A stretch of DNA of 57,796 nt from Bacillus sp. ISL-45 (lineage in GTDB: Bacteria; Bacillota; Bacilli; Bacillales; Cytobacillaceae), in the NCBI RefSeq assembly GCF_018613195.1, contig NZ_JAGGQQ010000021.1:1-57796 (forward strand), read 5' to 3'. Made by a program: the position numbers and the translations under genes. How positions within the stretch are numbered: the first letter of the stretch is position 1; each line of letters begins with the position of its first letter. This document shows positions 51,461 through 57,796 of this stretch, one piece after another. Below the pieces are notes generated by a model that saw only the letters and a list, made by a program, of their open reading frames with translations, did not search any database and was not told the DNA's origin.

Positions 51461-51685
51461 TAGCTGATGGATACGTGAAACGGGCTTGTAGTGGGGAAAG
51501 CGCTATCCATGGGCTTGATGGAGACACATTTGGGGCCACTCGAAGGAAAAAACGTTATCCATGGGCCCGATGGAGACAGGAAAAGAGGGAATCAGTAGAA
51601 AAAGCGCTATCCACAGGCTTGATGGAGACACGAAAAAGATCCACGCGAAGGAATAGCACTATCCATAAGCTTGATCGAGGCTGGA
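51461..51685 (+). repeat. Intergenic repeat array, exact 52-bp period
   Basis: TATCCA starts at 51504, 51556, 51608 and 51660, each 52 bp apart. Each unit has a conserved part of about 28 bp (GCGCTATCCAT then GGCTTGATGGAGACAC) and a more variable part of about 24 bp. A decayed partial unit (GCTGATGGATACGTGAAA) precedes the array. It fills the gap between the ABC-2 terminator and the channel gene. Because 52 is not a multiple of three, the frames crossing it are spurious. Confidence 0.93.
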
Positions 51686-51782
51686 TCAAACAATCCCTCG
51701 GCATTATTGAAGGACTTGCTTGCATACTCGATATTTCACCAGCGTATAGTGAAGGGAGAGAAGCAGGAAATGAGGCTTGCGC

Positions 51783-52190
51783 ATGCAATTTTACATTTCG
51801 GTCATTTTAATCATTTTAGCGATATTTTTGAGTCTGAGAACATTATTTATTCCTCACAAGATAAAAGGTAAACAGGTCTCGTTCGAGAATTTCGTTACAC
51901 TTGCCCTGATTTACGCTACGGTAATGGGGGCATTTGGGCTATTGTATTATTTACTGGACCTGAAAGGGATTTGGGTGCTGTCCGATGTGAGCATGCGCCC
52001 GAGCACCTCTTCATATGAAAGGATGTCAACGAGTATGTACTTCAGTGCTATTACGTTATTTTCCGTGGGCTATGGCGATATAGCACCGGTTGGAATAGGG
52101 AGGGGAATCGCTGTTTTGGAAGCACTCATTGGCTACACGATTCCAGCCGCCTTTGTCACAAGGGCGGTGTTTGACCAGAAAAGATCTTAA
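51783..52190 (+). CDS. Small potassium-channel-like protein (ion_trans_2)
   Basis: A 135-residue membrane protein with an N-terminal helix, a second helix (TLALIYATVMGAFGLLYYLL), a pore region TLFSVGYGDIAP and a last helix. SVGYGD matches the K+ selectivity filter TVGYGD with Ser for the first Thr. There is no RCK/TrkA-N domain, so any gating domain would be elsewhere; it could be a bare tetrameric K+ pore. ATG 51783 lies 7 nt after GAGG; the ribosome site is weak. Confidence 0.82.
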   Translation: MQFYISVILIILAIFLSLRTLFIPHKIKGKQVSFENFVTLALIYATVMGAFGLLYYLLDLKGIWVLSDVSMRPSTSSYERMSTSMYFSAITLFSVGYGDIAPVGIGRGIAVLEALIGYTIPAAFVTRAVFDQKRS

Positions 52191-52228
52191 GGGTCATCAA
52201 ATTCTGTCTTATTTGTATTCCGGGCTCA

Positions 52229-52260
52229 AATTAGTTACGCTAATAAAAATAGAACTAATT
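52229..52260 (+). promoter_or_regulatory. Inverted repeat upstream of bcp
   Basis: AATTAGTT (52229-52236) and AACTAATT (52253-52260), 16-nt A/T-rich spacer, directly before the ribosome site of bcp. It could be an operator or leader hairpin; it does not match the PerR box. Confidence 0.45.
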
Positions 52261-52275
52261 TTGGAGGGATACATT

Positions 52276-52743
52276 ATGACACTAGAACTTGGAGGAAAAG
52301 CACCGGCATTTGAACTGCCGGCCAGCAATGGGGAAACCGTCAAGCTATCTGATTATGCAGGAAAAAATGTGGTCCTTTATTTTTACCCAAAGGATATGAC
52401 TCCTGGCTGCACAACGGAAGCATGTGATTTCAGGGATCACCATGAGAGTTTTGAAGGAGTGGACGCAGTTATTCTTGGAGTGAGTCCCGACCCAATCAAC
52501 CGCCATGAAAAATTCATCGAAAAGCACGGTCTGCCATTCTTGCTTTTGGCTGATGAAGACCACAAAACTGCCGAGGATTATGGAGTTTGGAAGCTGAAGA
52601 AGAACTTTGGCAAGGAATACATGGGAATTGAGCGTTCAACCTTCATCATTGATAAGAATGGCAATCTCGTAAAGAAATGGAGAAAAGTAAAAGTGAAAGG
52701 CCATGTTGAGGAGGCCCTTGAATATATAAAAGAAAATCTTTAA
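52276..52743 (+). CDS. bcp: Thiol peroxidase Bcp (peroxiredoxin, YgaF)
   Basis: A 155-residue atypical two-cysteine peroxiredoxin that reduces hydroperoxides with thioredoxin. Peroxidatic Cys45 and resolving Cys50 are in DMTPGCTTEACDFRD, the usual five-residue spacing of the BCP group. The FYPKD, GVSPDPINRHEKF and ERSTFIIDKNG blocks are intact. ATG 52276 follows TTGGAGGG by 6 nt; the open frame extends further left without support. Corresponds to ygaF, which lies close upstream of perR in B. subtilis. Confidence 0.95.
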   Translation: MTLELGGKAPAFELPASNGETVKLSDYAGKNVVLYFYPKDMTPGCTTEACDFRDHHESFEGVDAVILGVSPDPINRHEKFIEKHGLPFLLLADEDHKTAEDYGVWKLKKNFGKEYMGIERSTFIIDKNGNLVKKWRKVKVKGHVEEALEYIKENL

Positions 52744-52746
52744 TCA

Positions 52747-52776
52747 AAGGACAGCCGGGAGAAAGGCTGTCTTTTT
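52747..52776 (+). terminator. Intrinsic terminator of bcp
   Basis: GACAGCC/GGCTGTC 7-bp stem, 8-nt loop, five T. Confidence 0.88.
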
Positions 52777-52827
52777 GCTGATTTGGCTAAATCTATAAGC
52801 TATAATAGGGTATGATAATAAAAAACT

Positions 52828-52843
52828 ATGACCAGTCAGTCAT
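52828..52843 (+). promoter_or_regulatory. Putative operator of the TetR-family gene
   Basis: ATGAC-N6-GTCAT palindrome (with inner GAC/GTC repeats), a typical TetR-family operator shape, 33 bp before the regulator's GTG start. Autoregulation is inferred. Confidence 0.55.
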
Positions 52844-52875
52844 TCTTATTTTTTTAAGTTGGGGAGGCTTTAAGA

Positions 52876-53739
52876 GTGAAGGAAAAGGAAAAAGCAATCA
52901 TCGAAGCAGCGATCAAGCTTTATGCGACTAAAGGATTTGCATCCACTTCGATCCAGGAAATTGTTTCGGAAAGCGGGATCTCCAAGGGAGCATTCTATTT
53001 ATACTTTAAGTCAAAGGATGCTTTGTTGATCGCGATTCTTGAATATTATTTTGATTATATACAAAGGAAGCTTGAAGCGTATGAGCAAAAGCAGCTGCCT
53101 CCTAGGGAAAAGTTTTCATTACAGCTGGCTGCGTTATTCAATACAATGCTTGAGCATAAAGAGTTCATCATCATGCAATCTAGGGAACAGGCAATTCCGC
53201 TGAATGAAGAGGTAAAGGACTTGATGATCCGCAAGTATTATGAAGCCCAAATGTATTATCAAAGAAGCCTTCGTGCTATATATGGACCCAAAGCTGAACC
53301 GCATCTTTGGGATTTGGCTCTCATGCTAGAAGGGTTCTTTAACTCATATGTGAAGCTGCTGATTTTTAATCCTGAGGGCTTCAGGATTGATGAATTAGTG
53401 GAATATTTACTAAGAAGAGTCGATTCATTAGTGGATGGCCTGGAAGGAGAGGAACCGGTAGCCTCCGAAGAAAAAGTCCAGGAACTTATAAATAAAACAA
53501 AGGCGTTCTTCCTGGCGGATGCCCAGGGTATTAAAACGATCCTCAAAAAAATGAAACATACGATCTCCAATCTGGAAAATACCGAAGATTTGAATGTTTC
53601 ACTGGAAGTGCTTGAAAGTGAAGTGGAAAGGGAATCGCCGCGTATTCCAGTGATCCAGGGGATGTTATCAAACTTCAAGGATGAACAATCGCTGGATGCC
53701 TACCGGGAGGCCATTGCAGAGTTTTATGGTCTGAAATGA
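52876..53739 (+). CDS. TetR/AcrR family regulator
   Basis: A 287-residue regulator. The N-terminal helix-turn-helix is typical (IIEAAIKLYATKGFASTSIQEIV, SGISKGAFYLYFKSKDALLIA). The ligand domain is larger than the usual 190-residue members, with an extra 80-100 residue helical C-terminus (ILKKMKHTISNLENTEDLN). GTG start, 8 nt after GGGGAGG. No transporter is adjacent on the same strand, so its target is probably elsewhere. Not in the B. subtilis order here. Confidence 0.9.
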   Translation: MKEKEKAIIEAAIKLYATKGFASTSIQEIVSESGISKGAFYLYFKSKDALLIAILEYYFDYIQRKLEAYEQKQLPPREKFSLQLAALFNTMLEHKEFIIMQSREQAIPLNEEVKDLMIRKYYEAQMYYQRSLRAIYGPKAEPHLWDLALMLEGFFNSYVKLLIFNPEGFRIDELVEYLLRRVDSLVDGLEGEEPVASEEKVQELINKTKAFFLADAQGIKTILKKMKHTISNLENTEDLNVSLEVLESEVERESPRIPVIQGMLSNFKDEQSLDAYREAIAEFYGLK

Positions 53740-53839
53740 TAAAATTAACCGCCTATTTTTATCAATACAGGCTTCTGTCCATTCATTTTAGCTCTAACTG
53801 AATATCATTGTATTAGGGCATACCTCCTCAAACGATTTA

Positions 53840-53868
53840 GCGGGCTACAATAGCCCGCCTTTTTTTTA
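53840..53868 (+). terminator. Intrinsic terminator after the TetR gene
   Basis: GCGGGCTA/TAGCCCGC 8-bp perfect stem, 3-nt loop, eight T. Confidence 0.92.
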
Positions 53869-53954
53869 TTGTAACTAAATGCTTGTAAGTTGTTTAATAG
53901 AGTGAAAATTAATACAATTATTTATATGACAATAGAACGAAGGGTTTGGTCTAT

Positions 53955-54899
53955 ATGAAAATTTACTCCTCTATTCTGCCTGCTGAGGCTTTGCAGGATG
54001 ATGTGAAAAAGGAATTTCCGCAAGTCAGCTTTGAGTTTCAGAAAGGGATAAAGGAAGATCTATTTTTGGAAGCTGAAATCTGTCTTACATACGGTGAGGA
54101 TTTAACTGAAGAACTTATATACAAGGCAGACAAATTGAAATGGATCATGGTCATGTCAGCCGGACTGGATCGGATGCCATTCGCGGCCTGCAAAAAGCGC
54201 GGGATTTTGGTTACTAATGTCAGGGGGATCCATAAAATCCCGATGGCTGAATTTACAATTGGCATGATGCTGCAGCATGTAAAGCAAATGAAATCCCTTT
54301 TGGCAAATGAACAGACCAGGACATGGGAGCGGAAATTGCCGATGGGAGAATTATACGGCAAGACATTGCTCATTCTAGGTATAGGTGCTATTGGCGGAGA
54401 AGTGGCGAGACTGGCGAAAGCTTTTAATATGAAAACAATTGGTGTGAATCGGAGTGGGCGTGAAGCCGAATGGGCTGACGAAATATTCACGATGGAAAAC
54501 TATCGAGGGGCCTTGCCTCAAGCAGATTTCATTGTCTCAGTATTGCCAAGCACAAGCGAAACAAAGCATTTTCTGGATCTCAGCGATTTTGACATGATGA
54601 AGGAAACAGCGGTGTTCATCAATATTGGCCGCGGTGATTTGGTCACGGATGAGGTTTTAATTGCTTCGCTTCAGGAAAATAAGATAGCACACGCGTACTT
54701 GGATGTATTTTATGAAGAACCGCTGGAAGAAAGCCACCCATTCTGGACGATGGATAATGTAACGGTAACGCCGCATATTTCAAGTCTTACGAAAAATTAT
54801 CTGCCACGCTCTTTTGAAATTTTTAAACATAATCTGCATACATATATTAAAAATGGATCGGATTATTTCAATGTAATTGACATGGACAGGGGGTACTAG
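53955..54899 (+). CDS. D-isomer-specific 2-hydroxyacid dehydrogenase
   Basis: A 314-residue NAD-dependent dehydrogenase of the D-lactate/phosphoglycerate family that interconverts 2-oxoacids and D-2-hydroxyacids. GIGAIGGEVARLAKAFNM is the nucleotide loop; the catalytic triad residues lie in NIGRGDLV (Arg), YEEPLEESHPFW (Glu region) and VTPHISS (His). Substrate unknown. ATG 53955 is preferred over a TTG three codons upstream; GAAGGG lies 10 nt before it. The adenosyltransferase gene begins 3 bp after its stop, so the two are co-translated. Confidence 0.9.
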   Translation: MKIYSSILPAEALQDDVKKEFPQVSFEFQKGIKEDLFLEAEICLTYGEDLTEELIYKADKLKWIMVMSAGLDRMPFAACKKRGILVTNVRGIHKIPMAEFTIGMMLQHVKQMKSLLANEQTRTWERKLPMGELYGKTLLILGIGAIGGEVARLAKAFNMKTIGVNRSGREAEWADEIFTMENYRGALPQADFIVSVLPSTSETKHFLDLSDFDMMKETAVFINIGRGDLVTDEVLIASLQENKIAHAYLDVFYEEPLEESHPFWTMDNVTVTPHISSLTKNYLPRSFEIFKHNLHTYIKNGSDYFNVIDMDRGY

Positions 54900-54902
54900 G
54901 GG

Positions 54903-55454
54903 ATGAAGATTTATACGAAGACTGGGGACAAGGGAACAACGTCCCTTATTTATGGAACAAGGGTAGCTAAGAATGATAAACGTGTAGAAGCTTATGGTAC
55001 ATGTGATGAAACGAATTCAATGATTGGGCTGGCTTTAAGTTATTTGAACGGTGAATATTTCAGCGGCAAAGAAGATATGCAGGAAATATTCCATAAAATC
55101 CAGACAGCATTGTTCCATGTCGGTGCTGAACTTGCTACACCTTCAGGGAAAAATGTAAAGTGGACTCTTGAGGAAAAAGACATCAAAGAGCTAGAGGCGA
55201 AGATTGATGCCTGGGATGCAGCTCTTCCGCAATTGTCGAACTTTATTCTCCCTGGAGGACATCAGGCCGGAGCGGCTTTGCATGTAGCAAGGACTGTAGC
55301 AAGAAGGGCAGAACGACAGGCTGTTGAACTGGGCGAAGAGGTTAACCCGCTTGTCCTCTCCTATTTAAATCGACTCTCTGACTTCCTGTTTGTTGCAGCG
55401 AGATATGTGAACATGCATCTGGGGTCAAAGGAACAAACTTTGCACCAGGATTAA
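54903..55454 (+). CDS. Cob(I)alamin adenosyltransferase, PduO type
   Basis: A 183-residue ATP:corrinoid adenosyltransferase (PduO/YvqK family) that makes adenosylcobalamin. The N-terminal KIYTKTGDKGTTSLIYG binds ATP; VEAYGTCDETNS, FILPGGHQAGAALHVARTVARRAER and LSYLNRLSDFLFVAAR are the other signatures. A five-helix bundle trimer is expected. No B12-dependent enzyme is in the window. Coupled to the preceding dehydrogenase gene. Confidence 0.94.
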   Translation: MKIYTKTGDKGTTSLIYGTRVAKNDKRVEAYGTCDETNSMIGLALSYLNGEYFSGKEDMQEIFHKIQTALFHVGAELATPSGKNVKWTLEEKDIKELEAKIDAWDAALPQLSNFILPGGHQAGAALHVARTVARRAERQAVELGEEVNPLVLSYLNRLSDFLFVAARYVNMHLGSKEQTLHQD

Positions 55455-55493
55455 ACAACTGCAGCATTTGTGTATGTTTGTGAAGTAGCAATA

Positions 55494-55540
55494 TTGACAA
55501 AAGTGGAATGAAATTAGTACACTATTTATAAATATTATAA
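55494..55540 (+). promoter_or_regulatory. perR promoter with overlapping PerR box
   Basis: TTGACA (55494-55499), an 18-bp spacer and TACACT (55518-55523) form a sigma A promoter. TTATAAATATTATAA at 55526-55540 matches the PerR box TTATAATNATTATAA at all but one position and covers the predicted start site, so PerR autorepression is expected. A further ATTATAAT half-site lies near 55549. Confidence 0.8.
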
Positions 55541-55574
55541 AATAAGAATTATAATCTAAAGTAAAGTGAGGTGC

Positions 55575-56018
55575 ATGGCGGTGGTACAGAGTCAGTTAAA
55601 AGAAGCCCTGGATACCTTGAAGGATACAGGAGTCCGTATTACTCCGCAACGTCATGCGATACTCGAATTTTTAATAAACTCAATGTCGCACCCTACAGCT
55701 GATGAGATATATAAAGCGCTTGAAGGAAAATTCCCGAACATGAGCGTAGCGACAGTTTATAACAATTTGAGAGTATTCCGTGAAGTTGGATTGGTAAAGG
55801 AACTGACATATGGAGATGCTTCAAGTCGTTTTGACTTTGTGACTTCCCATCATTATCACGTTATTTGTGACAAATGCGGGAAGATCGTCGACTTCCATTA
55901 CCCAGGACTTGACGAGGTTGAACACCTGGCTTCCCATGTAACGGGTTTTAAAGTCGGTAACCATAGAATGGAGATTTACGGCACTTGTCCGGATTGCTCC
56001 GCGAAGGAAGCTCATTAA
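55575..56018 (+). CDS. perR: Peroxide-responsive repressor PerR (Fur family)
   Basis: A 147-residue Fur-family metalloregulator that represses peroxide-defence and iron genes until Fe-catalysed oxidation of its His ligands. [25 protein letters not shown] carries the His37 region; [18 protein letters not shown] holds the Asp/His regulatory ligands and the first CXXC; CPDC near the end is the second CXXC of the structural Zn site. Nearly identical to B. subtilis PerR in the DNA-binding half. ATG 55575 is used; the frame start at 55566 is a GTG inside the ribosome site. Confidence 0.96.
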   Translation: MAVVQSQLKEALDTLKDTGVRITPQRHAILEFLINSMSHPTADEIYKALEGKFPNMSVATVYNNLRVFREVGLVKELTYGDASSRFDFVTSHHYHVICDKCGKIVDFHYPGLDEVEHLASHVTGFKVGNHRMEIYGTCPDCSAKEAH

Positions 56019-56024
56019 ACTAAC

Positions 56025-56057
56025 ACTGATGGCAAAAGCTATCAGTTTCTTTTTTTA
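56025..56057 (+). terminator. Intrinsic terminator of perR
   Basis: ACTGAT-GGC pairs with GCT-ATCAGT around a short A-rich loop, followed by TTCTTTTTTT. Confidence 0.8.
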
Positions 56058-56160
56058 GATCATTGAGCAGGCCGGCTAGGGTTCTTTTCGAAGGATTTCT
56101 GAATAAAGATTGCATTTATTGATTGAGAAAGCAACAAAGCTGCGAAAAGAGCCATATAAA

Positions 56161-56194
56161 TAGAACTCGGCTTCCGCCGAGTTCTATTTTTTTT
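56161..56194. terminator. Terminator overlapping the ygzB stop
   Basis: TAGAACTCGGC/GCCGAGTTCTA, an 11-bp perfect stem with a TTCC loop; eight T follow on the plus side. The minus-strand ygzB stop codon is inside the stem. Confidence 0.88.
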
Positions 56195-56534
56195 GCTTTC
56201 GGTTGTATTGTTCATCAAACTCTTTGCCCTCAAGAGATGGGTCTAGAGTTAACGGTTCATTGCAGTACATGCATATATCTACACGGCCGAGCATTTTGGT
56301 CTGTTTGCCACAGTTAGGGCAGACTACTTGGACTGTTTTAGTCGATAACATTCCAATCCAAAAATAAACAACAGTGCTAGCAATGATGAAAAGCAATCCA
56401 AGGATCATGAAAATGGTCATGACCAATGGGGAGTTCCGAAAGAAAATGCCTGCGTACATTACGATGAAGCCAATGAAAATCAGGCTCAGCGCAAAGGTGC
56501 GGATTTTATTTATTTTATTAGAATACTTAGCCAT
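56184..56534 (-). CDS. ygzB: UPF0295 membrane protein YgzB
   Basis: A 116-residue protein with two membrane helices ([19 protein letters not shown] and [20 protein letters not shown]), then a cytoplasmic zinc-ribbon-like CPNC...CMYC and an acidic/basic tail. Matches UPF0295/YgzB; function unknown. A GGGAGGGAAAA site precedes the ATG. Convergent with perR, divergent from ygxA, as in B. subtilis. Confidence 0.92.
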   Translation of the reverse strand: MAKYSNKINKIRTFALSLIFIGFIVMYAGIFFRNSPLVMTIFMILGLLFIIASTVVYFWIGMLSTKTVQVVCPNCGKQTKMLGRVDICMYCNEPLTLDPSLEGKEFDEQYNRKQKK

Positions 56535-56692
56535 GGAATTTTCCCTCCCTAAAATCTAACTATATCATATCTTATACGCCAAGATAATCATAAAAAAGTC
56601 TAAACTCATGTCGAAAATTGTCTAGAGAAAATGCAGGAGATCTTATATAATTGTCGAACATATATGCTAACAAACAAATGGAGGAGTTTATT

Positions 56693-57568
56693 ATGGAGGA
56701 TATCCTTCGTTCGATTTATCAAGAACGTGCAAGCCATCCTAATACTGTAGGAGTAGTGGTGGTCGAGAAGAGGCAAAAAGCCCTCGCCGCCACTGATACT
56801 TTTGATGTTATCCTGCTTATTATAGTAAAAGAAAATAATGATCCCGTCTTTGTAAAACATTATTCTTATGAAGATAAAAAAGCAGCGATGCATATAGTGA
56901 CAGAAAAGCAAATCAATGATTGGCTGTTAATAGGAAATAACAAAAAAATATTTGATTGGCTGTACAACGGGAAGATCGTTTTTGACCGGAATGAACGGAT
57001 TGCCAGTCTAAAACACGAACTCAGGGAGTTTCCTTTCTTTGGCCGAAAGATTAAGATGGGGATCGAGTTTGCGAAATTAATCAGAAGGTATTCTGATGGG
57101 AAAGTACTCTTTGACAACTTCAACTATCTGGATGCTTATAATCATGTGGTCCATTCGCTGCATCACCTGGCAAGGTTAGCGGTCATCGAAAACGGGTTCC
57201 ATCCAGAAGTCACTGTGTGGCATCAGGTCAAACAGATTGAACCGGAAATATACAAATTATATGAAGAGTTGATTTGCAGTGAGGAGTCCATCGAAAAGCG
57301 GCTGGAGCTATTATTCCTGGCCAGTGAATTCCTGATTCATAAAAGAACGAAGGTCGGGTGCCAGCATTTGCTTGAGGTGATGGAGAGTAATGAACATTGG
57401 TCATTCAATGAATTGATGTCACATCCTGAGTTGGCACCCTACTCTGTAGACCTTGGTATTCTTGTGGAATATTTAATAGAAAAGAAAATCCTTGATGTAG
57501 TCAAAGTCGAAACAAAAGGCCAAGGCATTTTCCATAGATATTATCAATCTACAGAAAAATTATCCTAA
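56693..57568 (+). CDS. ygxA: Nucleotidyltransferase-like protein YgxA
   Basis: A 291-residue protein matching YgxA, the gene that precedes an rRNA operon in B. subtilis. The N-terminal part (VGVVVVEKRQKALAATDTFDVILLII) recalls the beta strand and D-x-D region of minimal nucleotidyltransferases; the rest is helical. No biochemical function established. ATG 56693 follows GGAGGAG by 8 nt; the frame starts further left without a ribosome site. The short distance to the rrn promoters means read-through would enter the rRNA operon. Confidence 0.9.
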   Translation: MEDILRSIYQERASHPNTVGVVVVEKRQKALAATDTFDVILLIIVKENNDPVFVKHYSYEDKKAAMHIVTEKQINDWLLIGNNKKIFDWLYNGKIVFDRNERIASLKHELREFPFFGRKIKMGIEFAKLIRRYSDGKVLFDNFNYLDAYNHVVHSLHHLARLAVIENGFHPEVTVWHQVKQIEPEIYKLYEELICSEESIEKRLELLFLASEFLIHKRTKVGCQHLLEVMESNEHWSFNELMSHPELAPYSVDLGILVEYLIEKKILDVVKVETKGQGIFHRYYQSTEKLS

Positions 57569-57584
57569 AAAAATAAAAAACCTA

Positions 57585-57613
57585 TTGACCATTTAAAAAA
57601 TACTTGGTATATT
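57585..57613 (+). promoter_or_regulatory. rRNA operon promoter P1
   Basis: TTGACC, 17-bp spacer, TATATT, preceded by an A-rich upstream element. Located 17 bp after ygxA. Confidence 0.85.
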
Positions 57614-57712
57614 AATAACCGTCGCTGCGGAACACAGCAAAAACATTTTCGCGGCAGACGGTTGAAAACTTAAAGTGCTTTTCGGTCGATAACATTTCTT
57701 TTTAAAAAGTTA

Positions 57713-57741
57713 TTGACAGAACAAACGCCGGATGTTATATT
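57713..57741 (+). promoter_or_regulatory. rRNA operon promoter P2
   Basis: Consensus TTGACA, 17-bp spacer, TATATT; the same double-promoter arrangement as Bacillus rrn operons. An interrupted inverted repeat (AACCGTC/GACGGTT) lies between P1 and P2 near 57617-57665. Confidence 0.92.
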
Positions 57742-57796
57742 AGTAAAGTCGCTTCTAGGCGATATGCTAACTAACTTGCTCTTTGAAAACTAAACA
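57742..57796 (+). promoter_or_regulatory. rRNA leader (start of an rrn transcript, 16S beyond the edge)
   Basis: The sequence GCTAACTAACTTGCTCTTTGAAAACTAAACA contains the boxA-like TGCTCTTTGAAAA seen in Bacillus rrn leaders. The 16S gene itself is not in the window. Confidence 0.8.

Noticed and set aside
51475-51810. 111-codon ORF, or a CRISPR array, across the repeats
   Set aside because: The 52-bp period is not a multiple of three, so the ORF does not repeat its peptide and has no ribosome site. As CRISPR it fails: the supposed spacers are partly similar, the repeats are imperfect, and there are no cas genes.

Overview
The window comes from a Gram-positive, endospore-forming bacterium of the Bacillus group (Bacillaceae; the exact genus cannot be fixed by eye). 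Evidence: strong AGGAGG-type ribosome binding sites with ATG, GTG and TTG starts, spore proteins (an alpha/beta-type SASP, SspK and the gamma-type SspE), and from about 21.7 kb to the right edge a gene order that follows the Bacillus subtilis yfhD-ygxA block: yfhD, yfhE, yfhF, recX, yfhH, sspK, yfhJ, yfhP, mutY, yfhS, fabL, sspE, ygaB, ygaC, ygaD, ygaE, gsaB/hemL, ygaF/bcp, perR, ygzB, ygxA. The window ends in the tandem promoters and leader of an rRNA operon, as expected after ygxA. The synteny is recalled from knowledge of B. subtilis, not computed.

Layout. 1-1.9 kb (minus): two secreted low-complexity proteins, one acidic with a 15-bp tandem repeat, one Lys/Pro-rich. 2.2-3.1 kb: EamA transporter. 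3.4-15.5 kb: a lipid-catabolism island. It holds an HSD10-like dehydrogenase, a CBS-PAS-AAA+ sigma54 activator and a six-gene run of three acyl-CoA synthetases, an acyl-CoA dehydrogenase, a thiolase and a class III CoA-transferase. Both outer transcription units begin with a sigma54 -24/-12 promoter carrying the same upstream GTGTCCATTT element. 15.7-20.7 kb: a heterodimeric ABC exporter and a KinB-like sensor kinase. 21-33.4 kb: the conserved yfh/yga block (DNA repair, FabL, spore proteins, YgaD exporter). 34-40.2 kb: a five-gene peptide ABC importer not in the B. subtilis order, flanked and interrupted by a mosaic repeat. 41.7-46.2 kb: a large glutamate synthase subunit without a small subunit in the window. 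46.5-57.6 kb: hemL, a YqjF-like protein, an ABC-2 operon, an ion channel, Bcp, a TetR regulator, a 2-hydroxyacid dehydrogenase, PduO-type adenosyltransferase, PerR, YgzB, YgxA.

The most unusual layer is intergenic. Four short-period repeat arrays (about 6.7, 25.9, 41.6 and 51.5 kb) each lie next to a terminator-like hairpin. Two have a period of about 20.5 bp and two have a period of exactly 52 bp. Cores differ between arrays, but both 52-bp arrays carry TATCCA once per period. None can be coding. Separately, a cluster of DnaA boxes lies at 21.4-21.6 kb in a gene-free stretch.

No tRNA, complete rRNA gene, insertion sequence, prophage or CRISPR array was seen. Two short genes (6478-6645 and yfhE at 22050-22169) are easy to miss by size filters.
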